From positions 1 through 11,397 of the forward strand of contig CAIVEA010000597.1 in the NCBI GenBank assembly GCA_903904765.1: a stretch of DNA of 11,397 bases, read 5' to 3'. The notes under the pieces were generated by a model. That model did no database searches and had not been told where the DNA came from. It saw nothing but the letters and a program-made list of their open reading frames with translations. The first letter of the stretch is position 1. Each line of letters starts with the position of its first letter. Of this stretch, positions 6,654 through 11,397 are shown in pieces. Source of the DNA: an uncultured Chloroflexota bacterium. Lineage in GTDB: Bacteria; Chloroflexota; Anaerolineae; Aggregatilineales; Phototrophicaceae. The translations under genes were made by a program, and so were the position numbers.

Positions 6654-7355
6654 TTAGTTTTCCAGCAAATAGCGCGTGGGCAGGACGGTTTCTTCCACCC
6701 CGTTCGCCGTGCGCTGGATGCGATAGCCTTTGGCCTGCGGGCGCGAACTAACCACTTCCACCAACTGCCCGTCACGGTAATGTCCTGCTGCGCCGTCATC
6801 GAAAGCGACGCCGTCCGGCATTTCGCCGCCGCCGATTCGCGCCTGATAGGTGGGGCGGCGGTTGGATTCGCCATCATAGTGCGGGGTGGCGCTGCCCTTC
6901 AGAATGCCGAGGCACGGCAAGGCGGTCAGCGGCCCCGGAATCGAGTCGGTCAGGCCGTACTCGAACCAGCAGATGCAGCCGGCGCTCATGCCCGATAGAA
7001 TGCGTCCGGCAGCCAGCGCCTTCCGTAGAATCGCGTCCACACCCCACTCGCGCCACAGCGCCAGCATGGACTTGGTGTTGCCGCCGCCCACATGAATCAC
7101 ATCCTGTTCCATGAGGAAACTTTCGAGATCAGCCGTCGGTGGGCTGAACAGCGACAGGTGGGTGGCGCGGCAACCGAGCTGGTTGTAAGCGCGGTAGAAG
7201 TTCACGACATATTCGAGGCTTTCACCGCTGGCTTGCGGCAAAAAGCATACACGTGGATTGGCGACTCCGGCCTGCTGGATGATATAGCGATCCAGCGCCA
7301 GATTGTCCGGTTCCATCCCAAAACCGCCGCCGCCCATCGTGATAATCTGGCTCAT
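6654..7355 (-). CDS. Peptidase S51 / peptidase E-like serine hydrolase
   Basis: The 233-residue length matches peptidase E. Family S51 enzymes use a class-I-glutamine-amidotransferase-like fold with a serine nucleophile. Known members are alpha-aspartyl dipeptidase (PepE), which cleaves Asp-Xaa dipeptides, and cyanophycinase. Visible motifs are the N-terminal ITMGGGGFG (5-13), VGGGNT (89-94), the nucleophile elbow GMSAGC (122-127) with Ser124, and PHYDGE (158-163) with the likely catalytic His159. The substrate cannot be read from sequence, and cyanophycinases are usually longer. No signal peptide is seen, so it should be cytosolic. The start at 7355 has AGGAG ten bases upstream, lying inside the end of the DUF3291 gene, whose stop codon is only five bases before this start. 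The two are very likely translationally coupled. A 117-codon in-frame upstream extension overlaps that gene and is not real. Confidence 0.88.
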   Translation of the reverse strand: MSQIITMGGGGFGMEPDNLALDRYIIQQAGVANPRVCFLPQASGESLEYVVNFYRAYNQLGCRATHLSLFSPPTADLESFLMEQDVIHVGGGNTKSMLALWREWGVDAILRKALAAGRILSGMSAGCICWFEYGLTDSIPGPLTALPCLGILKGSATPHYDGESNRRPTYQARIGGGEMPDGVAFDDGAAGHYRDGQLVEVVSSRPQAKGYRIQRTANGVEETVLPTRYLLEN

Positions 7356-7360
7356 GCTGC

Positions 7361-7834
7361 TTATGCTCCTGTTGCTTGCGCGGCTTCGTCGGCTGTGAAA
7401 CGCTGCTTGAAGATGAATGCGAACGGCGTTGCGCCGTGCTGTCGCAAATGATCGAGCCGTTCTTTGGCTTCCGGCACGGTGGGGCGATAGCCTGCGGGAA
7501 CCCACCACAGCACCGTACCGGGCTGTGTGGAACGTTGAAACCACTCGCTGCGCCGCCGGAACGCTTCTCCGTGCAGGTGGGTGTAGGTGTAGGTGAACAG
7601 CGCATCCACGCTCTCCCAGATGCTCATGTTGACGAACATCAGCGGGTCGGGGAACACGGGCGCGACCACACCAATATACGGTTCTTTGCTCTCGTCCATG
7701 CGCCACACGAAACCGGGGGCGTGTTCACTCTGGCGGCCCACGTCTTCCATCATGGCGACCACGCCCGCCATGCGCGGGCTATCCATGTGATCGAGCATGG
7801 TCGCCACGTTGAGTTGCGCGATATGGTAGATCAT
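7361..7834 (-). CDS. DUF3291 domain protein
   Basis: A 157-residue protein that I recognise as DUF3291, a small family in the dimeric alpha/beta-barrel (ferredoxin-like) superfamily shared with antibiotic monooxygenases and heme-degrading enzymes. Conserved features seen are HIAQLN (4-9), PGFVWR (40-45), VNMSIWES (68-75), RRSEWF (94-99), LWWVPAG (109-115), a PTxxEAxxRLxxL segment (118-130) and the Phe-rich end AFIF (139-142). Trp and His are plentiful, as expected if an aromatic pocket or heme is bound, but no activity has been shown to my knowledge. GGAGG lies four bases before the ATG at 7834, which is short but strong. The hisS stop is 19 bp upstream and the S51 gene starts five bases downstream, so it sits in the middle of an operon led by hisS. 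Confidence 0.85.
   Translation of the reverse strand: MIYHIAQLNVATMLDHMDSPRMAGVVAMMEDVGRQSEHAPGFVWRMDESKEPYIGVVAPVFPDPLMFVNMSIWESVDALFTYTYTHLHGEAFRRRSEWFQRSTQPGTVLWWVPAGYRPTVPEAKERLDHLRQHGATPFAFIFKQRFTADEAAQATGA
7366..7370 (-). promoter_or_regulatory. Ribosome binding site of the S51 peptidase, inside the DUF3291 gene
   Basis: AGGAG ten bases from the ATG at 7355-7353. It lies within the last codons of the DUF3291 gene, which suggests coupled translation. Confidence 0.65.
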
Positions 7835-7838
7835 GCGG

Positions 7839-7843
7839 CCTCC
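7839..7843 (-). promoter_or_regulatory. Ribosome binding site of the DUF3291 gene
   Basis: GGAGG four bases from the ATG at 7834-7832, in the 19-bp gap after hisS. It favours this start over an in-frame ATG 29 codons upstream inside hisS. Confidence 0.65.
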
Positions 7844-7853
7844 GCAGCAGTCG

Positions 7854-9188
7854 CTAGTCGGGCAGCAGTTCGCGGATGGTACTGGCGACTTCGGCGCGGG
7901 GGACAGTACGCTCTGCGCCATCGCTCATGCGCTTGATTTTCACCACACCTTGCGCGGCTTCTTCCGGCCCCATGACCGCCACCAACGGGATACCCTTCTT
8001 GTTGGCATACTCGAACTGTTTGCCCAACTTTTGCTCGTTCAGCACCAGTTCGGTCTTGATGTTCGCCTCACGCAAATCGGCAGCCAACCGCGCTGAAGCG
8101 GGGCGCGTTTCCTCGTTGAACACCGTCACCAGTGTTTCGACCACCGTACCGACGATGTGCGCCGGATACAGGTTGAGGATGCCCAGCAGGTCAATGATGC
8201 GCTCGATGCCTAACGACGTGCCGACGTTGGGCAAACTCTCCTTGCGGAACAGGCCGATCAGGTCATCATAGCGCCCGCCGCCCGTCACGCTGCCCAGATT
8301 CGGCTCGGTGATGACCGTCTCGAAGATCGGCCCGGTGTAGTAGCCGAGGCCGCGCACCATCGTGAAATCGAAGCTATAGAACTCAGCGGGGACGTTCACC
8401 GCGTCCAGATGCCGCGCCAGTTCGCGCAGTTCGCCCAACCCCTCGGCGGCGGCGGGGATGTTGCCCATGATCTCGTCCACATAGTCGAGGTTCGCCACAC
8501 CGGGGCGGCTGGACTGAATCAGACCGATCATGCGCCCGACGGCATCGGCAGGCAGGCCGCGCTCGATCAGTTCTTTTTCAACGCCTTCCGCGCCAATTTT
8601 GTCGAACTTATCCACGCTGCGGTACAGGTCGCCCAACTGCGCGTCCGGCACACCGGCATACACGCCCATGCCCGCCAGCAGCTTGCGGTTGTTGATCTTC
8701 ACATTGAACTGTGAAAAGCCAAAGCGCCGCAGCGCCGTCACCACCAGCGAGATGATCTCGGCATCGGCACTCATACCGGCTACACCCACAATGTCCGCGT
8801 CGCACTGGTAGAACTCGCGGTAGCGCCCGCGCTGCGGACGTTCGGCACGCCACACCGGAGACAACTGGTAGCGTTTGAACGGCATCTTGATCTCGTTCTC
8901 GTACTGCGCCACCACACGCGCCAGCGGCACAGTCAGGTCGTAGCGCAGGGCGACTTCCTCTTTGCCGTTCGGGTGCTGTGCGTGGTAGATGAGCTTTTCA
9001 GCTTCCTCGCCGTACTTGCCCATGAGCGTCTCTTTCAGTTCCAACACGGGCGTTTGCAGCGGCTCGAAGCCGTACAGATGAAACACCTCGCGCACGATGT
9101 TAAAGACGTACTCACGCTTGAGCATATCGGCAGGCAGGAAGTCGCGCATACCTTTGGGCAGGCGGGGGACGATACGCACAGTACTCAT
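7854..9188 (-). CDS. hisS: Histidyl-tRNA synthetase
   Basis: Class II aminoacyl-tRNA synthetase that charges tRNA-His in the cytosol; essential. The 444-residue protein is slightly longer than the usual 420-430. Signatures: PKGMRDFLP (11-19) at the N-terminus, motif 1 around 40-50, motif 2 SPVWRAERPQRGRYREF (110-126) with Arg114 and Glu116, the histidine-specific RGLGYYTGPIFE (279-290) and GGGRYDDL (303-310), and motif 3 SLGIERI (325-331) with Arg330. The anticodon-binding domain spans about 345-444. The intact histidine motifs argue against the catalytically dead paralogue HisZ. The start at 9188 has GAGAGG seven bases upstream. A 45-codon in-frame extension through the stem-loop region is not homologous to anything I recognise. 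It is the first gene of a five-gene minus-strand run. No T-box leader is seen. Confidence 0.96.
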   Translation of the reverse strand: MSTVRIVPRLPKGMRDFLPADMLKREYVFNIVREVFHLYGFEPLQTPVLELKETLMGKYGEEAEKLIYHAQHPNGKEEVALRYDLTVPLARVVAQYENEIKMPFKRYQLSPVWRAERPQRGRYREFYQCDADIVGVAGMSADAEIISLVVTALRRFGFSQFNVKINNRKLLAGMGVYAGVPDAQLGDLYRSVDKFDKIGAEGVEKELIERGLPADAVGRMIGLIQSSRPGVANLDYVDEIMGNIPAAAEGLGELRELARHLDAVNVPAEFYSFDFTMVRGLGYYTGPIFETVITEPNLGSVTGGGRYDDLIGLFRKESLPNVGTSLGIERIIDLLGILNLYPAHIVGTVVETLVTVFNEETRPASARLAADLREANIKTELVLNEQKLGKQFEYANKKGIPLVAVMGPEEAAQGVVKIKRMSDGAERTVPRAEVASTIRELLPD

Positions 9189-9195
9189 GATGCAG

Positions 9196-9201
9196 CCTCT
9201 C
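9196..9201 (-). promoter_or_regulatory. Ribosome binding site that sets the hisS start
   Basis: GAGAGG seven bases from the ATG at 9188-9186. It supports the family-typical N-terminus. Confidence 0.7.
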
Positions 9202-9234
9202 GAATGGGTCATCGGTCGTTCTAACGGGGAAACA

Positions 9235-9264
9235 CAGCGGCGCAGATTGAATGCTGCGCCGCTG
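9235..9264. other. Perfect 11-bp stem-loop between dinB-like gene and hisS
   Basis: An 11-base arm at 9235-9245 and its exact inverse complement at 9254-9264 flank an 8-nt loop. The stem is 9 of 11 G/C. On the minus strand it is followed by TGTTT rather than a long U-run, so it is a poor intrinsic terminator for the upstream DinB-like gene. It could instead be a stem-loop at the 5' end of the hisS mRNA, or an operator at its promoter. The structure is certain; its role is open. Confidence 0.75.
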
Positions 9265-9267
9265 CTA

Positions 9268-9296
9268 AGTGTAGTAGATGCGTAAGACGTTTGCAA
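9268..9296 (-). promoter_or_regulatory. Candidate hisS operon promoter
   Basis: Read on the minus strand, TTGCAA (9291-9296, 4/6), a 17-bp spacer and TACACT (9268-9273, 4/6). The predicted start near 9261 falls in the first arm of the stem-loop, leaving a leader of about 73 nt. Spacing is ideal and the boxes moderate. Confidence 0.45.
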
Positions 9297-9312
9297 TCGC
9301 CTGTGAAGGTGC

Positions 9313-9909
9313 TTACCCCACACCGAACGCTTCCCGCGCCTGCCGCGCAGCTTCGCATAACTGTTCGTAATGACCGATCTCGTGTTTCAGACCCATCAAA
9401 TATGCGGTAAGAGCGTTTACTTCACCATTACGCTCGATAAAGCGTTCGCTCATTGCACGTTTGGCGGTCAGGTTCGGCTCGTCCGGCCATGTATCCAAAT
9501 AGGCTAGACGCATCCGGCGGCTTTCTTCAAGGCGGTGCAAGCACTGCGCCATCGTGGTGAACGTTTTCCATTCCGGCTCGTAGCGGAGGCGCGGCTCTGT
9601 CGGATACGGGATGCCGCGTGCGAGAATGGAGCTAAAGGTCGCCCATTCTTCACAACTGGCAGTGACGTGCAGCACCAGATGTGCCACGCTCCAGCCGATG
9701 TCCTCCTCGCCCGGTTTGGCGGCGGCATCATGCGCGTTCGGGTCGTTCGGCTCGAAGGCCACCTGCGCGTCGCTCAGGTCGTTGACAACATCCACCCACG
9801 CATCCACCGAAGCATTGGTCGCCGCCCGCAGGTCAGCCACGCTGAACCGCTGCGCGAAGTCCGCCAGCTTGATGCCGCCGTCGTTGACCGTTGTGAAATC
9901 CACAATCAT
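9313..9909 (-). CDS. DinB-like (YfiT/DinB) metal-binding four-helix protein
   Basis: A 198-residue protein of the DinB/YfiT superfamily: four-helix bundles that bind a divalent metal through three histidines. Some members are thiol-dependent S-transferases using mycothiol or bacillithiol; many are uncharacterised and damage-inducible in Bacillus. Here WSVAHLVLH (73-81) gives His77, and LKHEIGHYEQL (174-184) gives His176 and His180 as the HxxxH pair, so the metal triad is intact. DinB here is a structural family name, not DNA polymerase IV. The start at 9909 has GAGGAG seven bases upstream. A 41-codon in-frame extension into the AT-rich promoter region is not credible. It is read from a good promoter that overlaps the divergent promoter of the DUF1624 gene. 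It may be cotranscribed with hisS if the stem-loop between them does not terminate. Confidence 0.8.
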   Translation of the reverse strand: MIVDFTTVNDGGIKLADFAQRFSVADLRAATNASVDAWVDVVNDLSDAQVAFEPNDPNAHDAAAKPGEEDIGWSVAHLVLHVTASCEEWATFSSILARGIPYPTEPRLRYEPEWKTFTTMAQCLHRLEESRRMRLAYLDTWPDEPNLTAKRAMSERFIERNGEVNALTAYLMGLKHEIGHYEQLCEAARQAREAFGVG

Positions 9910-9916
9910 GCAAATA

Positions 9917-9922
9917 CTCCTC
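9917..9922 (-). promoter_or_regulatory. Ribosome binding site of the DinB-like gene
   Basis: GAGGAG seven bases from the ATG at 9909-9907; near-consensus, fixes the start. Confidence 0.8.
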
Positions 9923-9937
9923 AATTGCGATACTGAA

Positions 9938-9966
9938 TTGATAAAGCAAGTAACAAAATGTAATAT
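9938..9966 (+). promoter_or_regulatory. Candidate promoter of the DUF1624 membrane protein gene
   Basis: TTGATA (9938-9943, 5/6), a 17-bp spacer and TAATAT (9961-9966, 4/6). Transcription would start near 9973, giving a leader of about 113 nt if translation begins at 10086. It shares almost all its DNA with the minus-strand promoter of the DinB-like gene. Confidence 0.5.
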
Positions 9967-9967
9967 T

Positions 9968-9996
9968 TTCATAAAAGTAGGCGACCAGTTTGTTAA
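9968..9996 (-). promoter_or_regulatory. Candidate promoter of the DinB-like gene
   Basis: Read on the minus strand, TTAACA (9991-9996, 5/6), a 17-bp spacer and TATGAA (9968-9973, 4/6). Predicted start near 9961, leader about 52 nt. The -10 boxes of the two opposing promoters lie one base apart. Confidence 0.5.
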
Positions 9997-10085
9997 ATTA
10001 TTTATTTCAGCAAGGATGGCGCAAGTCCCCATACGATATGGTTCTGATTATAGCGGTTACCGTCACACAAAATGGATTGGTTGGT

Positions 10086-11267
10086 ATGGACAGAACACTA
10101 CACTCTACCGCTTCACGCCCCCCTGAGATGACTCAGCCCATGATACCCGAAAAAGCGGCTGTGCGTTCGCAGCGTATAGTGCTGCTTGACATGCTGCGCG
10201 GACTGGCGCTGCTGCTCATGGCGCTCGATCATGCGTTTTTCATGGCGCACAGCCCGATTCTGGCGGAAGGCTACGGCGGTTCACTGCCGTTCATGAGTTC
10301 CGTTATCCACATCATCATCGGCTTGCTGACCAACGTGGCTTCCGGCGTGTTCTTCGTGCTGGCCGGCCTGAGTGTGGCGCTGTATGAAGCCAACCGTCGG
10401 CAGCGCGGGCAGAGCGAAGGTTCCATCACCCGCTACTTTCTGGTGCGGGCGGCGCTGCTGGTGGTGATTGATATGACGGTGGCGACGACCATGTGGCAGC
10501 AACCGCCCAGCATTGATGTCCTGTCGTGCATTGCCTTCGCGTTAGTGGTGTTGATGATCGTCCGTCACTGGCGCACACGCTGGATTGCTCTGCTGGGGGC
10601 GGCGCTGTTTGTCGTCTATCCGTTGCTGGTTGTACCATTCGGAACGTATAATCCCGCTTATCCCCTGACTATGATCGGCACGGTGTTGCTCAACTACTAC
10701 CATAGTTTTACATTCGAGGTAGAGTTTCCCTTGCTCAGCCGCTTGAGCATTGTGCTGGGCGGGTATGTGGTCGGACGGTTGCTGGCACAGAAGCGGCTGA
10801 CCATCTCGGCACGCTGGCTGTGGGTGGCGGCGGCGGCGCTGGTCGGGTGGCTGGTGCTGCGCCTGAACGCGGGTTATGGGGAGTTCATGCCGTTTCACAT
10901 CGGGCAGGCGTGGCCTTACCTGTTCATCATGAACAAGCAACCGCCGGATAGCAGTTTCCTGCTGTTCAACCTCGCGCTGGGAATCATAATGCTAGTGGCG
11001 CTGTACGCGGTGCAAGCGTTCATCGAACCCACGCGGGCGGGGCGCTGGTTGGTGCTGCTGGGGCAAACCTCACTATTCTTCTATATCACGCATCTGCTGG
11101 TCTACGGCATCATTAGCCGCCTCGTACCGACCACCTTCCTCTATCACTACTCGCTGGCGCGGGGTCTAATCGAATACTTGGTGGGGTTGGTTATCCTGCT
11201 GCCGTTGACAGCCTGCTACCACCGCCTGCGCCGCAAATACCCGGATAGCGTGCTGCGGTATATCTAG
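10086..11267 (+). CDS. DUF1624 / heparan-alpha-glucosaminide N-acetyltransferase-like membrane protein
   Basis: A polytopic membrane protein of about 393 residues and 10-11 hydrophobic segments. The first helix carries RIVLLDMLRGLALLLMALDH (30-49), matching the LDxxRG...MxxDH signature of DUF1624, bacterial relatives of the lysosomal acetyltransferase HGSNAT. Other family-like segments are NKQPPDS (283-289), close to the NKYPPS motif, and GQTSLFFYITHLLV (326-339) near the end. The family is thought to move acyl groups across or at the membrane; the acceptor in bacteria is unknown. A short, basic C-terminus follows the last helix. The start is uncertain: the open frame reaches a TTG at 9990, and ATGs at 10038, 10086, 10128 and 10140 are possible. 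None has a good ribosome binding site. I chose 10086 because it leaves the AT-rich promoter region noncoding and gives a family-like N-terminus. Confidence 0.82.
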   Translation: MDRTLHSTASRPPEMTQPMIPEKAAVRSQRIVLLDMLRGLALLLMALDHAFFMAHSPILAEGYGGSLPFMSSVIHIIIGLLTNVASGVFFVLAGLSVALYEANRRQRGQSEGSITRYFLVRAALLVVIDMTVATTMWQQPPSIDVLSCIAFALVVLMIVRHWRTRWIALLGAALFVVYPLLVVPFGTYNPAYPLTMIGTVLLNYYHSFTFEVEFPLLSRLSIVLGGYVVGRLLAQKRLTISARWLWVAAAALVGWLVLRLNAGYGEFMPFHIGQAWPYLFIMNKQPPDSSFLLFNLALGIIMLVALYAVQAFIEPTRAGRWLVLLGQTSLFFYITHLLVYGIISRLVPTTFLYHYSLARGLIEYLVGLVILLPLTACYHRLRRKYPDSVLRYI

Positions 11268-11280
11268 GAGTCCCCTCCCC

Positions 11281-11302
11281 CCCTTTCAAGGGTAGGTTTT
11301 TT
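11281..11302 (+). terminator. Possible weak terminator of the DUF1624 gene
   Basis: CCCTTTCAAGGG (11281-11292) can form a short hairpin. After TAGG come six Ts (11297-11302). The stem is only 4-5 bp and the U-run is not immediately adjacent, so termination efficiency is doubtful. The same bases also form part of the C-rich repeat region. Confidence 0.35.
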
Positions 11303-11318
11303 AAGAACCTCACCCCTC

Positions 11319-11373
11319 TGATTAGCCGGGGGAACGCCTACGGCGCACAAGTGTAAATTCCCCCGACCAATCA
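11319..11373. repeat. Large imperfect palindrome in a C-rich intergenic repeat
   Basis: Arms 11319-11334 and 11358-11373 are inverse complements at 14 of 16 positions, including a GGGGGAA/TTCCCCC core. The 23-base loop contains a second small hairpin, CGCC-TAC-GGCG (11335-11345). Next to it lie a C-rich block (11271-11283), a second small palindrome (11294-11310) and a CTCC...GGAG pair (11378-11391). No open frame with codon-like character covers it. I read it as one or two decayed copies of a dispersed REP-like element, but a second genomic copy cannot be shown here. Confidence 0.5.
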
Positions 11374-11397
11374 CCCTCTCCAACACGCGGAGTACCG

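Noticed and set aside
6633..6655. AACGCA/TGCGTT hairpin after the S51 peptidase as a terminator
   Set aside because: Six-bp stem with an 11-nt loop that includes the stop codon, and no proper U-run on the minus strand.
7356..7706. 117-codon upstream extension of the S51 peptidase
   Set aside because: It overlaps most of the DUF3291 gene and would make the protein far longer than the family; AGGAG marks the downstream start.
7854..9188. HisZ (ATP phosphoribosyltransferase regulatory subunit) instead of HisRS
   Set aside because: The histidine-specific motifs RGLGYYTG and GGGRYDDL and the anticodon-binding domain are present, and no hisG is adjacent.
9189..9312. T-box riboswitch upstream of hisS
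   Set aside because: The gap is only 124 bp and lacks the conserved T-box sequence and a terminator/antiterminator pair.
9189..9323. 45-codon upstream extension of hisS
   Set aside because: It translates the stem-loop and promoter region; the family N-terminus and GAGAGG both indicate 9188.

Overview
The window looks like an ordinary piece of chromosome from a GC-rich, free-living heterotrophic bacterium. My best guess is Chloroflexota (Anaerolineae-like). This rests on the mix of families (double zinc-ribbon membrane protein, TNRGD-type KDPG aldolase, DUF3291, DUF1624, CBM34-GH13 amylase), the GC-rich coding sequence broken by short AT-rich promoter islands, and a C-rich hairpin repeat of a kind I associate with that phylum. 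I cannot test the assignment. There is no rRNA, tRNA, CRISPR array, IS element, phage gene or recognisable defence gene.

Layout. (1) 1-64, minus: first 21 codons of a secreted or membrane protein running off the left edge. (2) 65-384: AT-rich divergent control region with two dyads. (3) 385-1881, plus: coaX (type III pantothenate kinase) and a KDPG/KHG aldolase, 30 bp apart. (4) 1973-3022, plus: a double zinc-ribbon, single-pass membrane protein with its own promoter, ending in a strong intrinsic terminator. (5) 9188 down to 3083, minus: a five-gene run in transcription order hisS, DUF3291 protein, S51 peptidase, malQ, CBM34-GH13 neopullulanase-like amylase. (6) 9909-9313, minus: a DinB-like metal-binding protein, separated from hisS by a promoter and an 11-bp perfect stem-loop. 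(7) 10086-11267, plus: a DUF1624 polytopic membrane protein, divergent from dinB through two interleaved promoters. (8) 11268-11397: C-rich palindromic repeat sequence.

How the genes fit together. The amylase and MalQ form a cytosolic maltodextrin/glycogen-degrading pair. The amylase cuts alpha-1,4-glucans to short oligosaccharides and MalQ redistributes glucosyl units. The aldolase yields pyruvate from a 2-keto-3-deoxy sugar acid, and CoaX starts CoA synthesis. hisS supplies translation, and the DUF3291 and S51 genes sit closely behind it. The DUF1624 and zinc-ribbon proteins are the least understood members.

I do not see a convincing new multigene system. The items most worth a second look are the zinc-ribbon protein with an eight-cysteine ectodomain, the interleaved divergent promoters at 9938-9996, the stem-loop at the hisS promoter, the dyads centred on other predicted -10 elements, and the tightly packed DUF3291-S51 pair.
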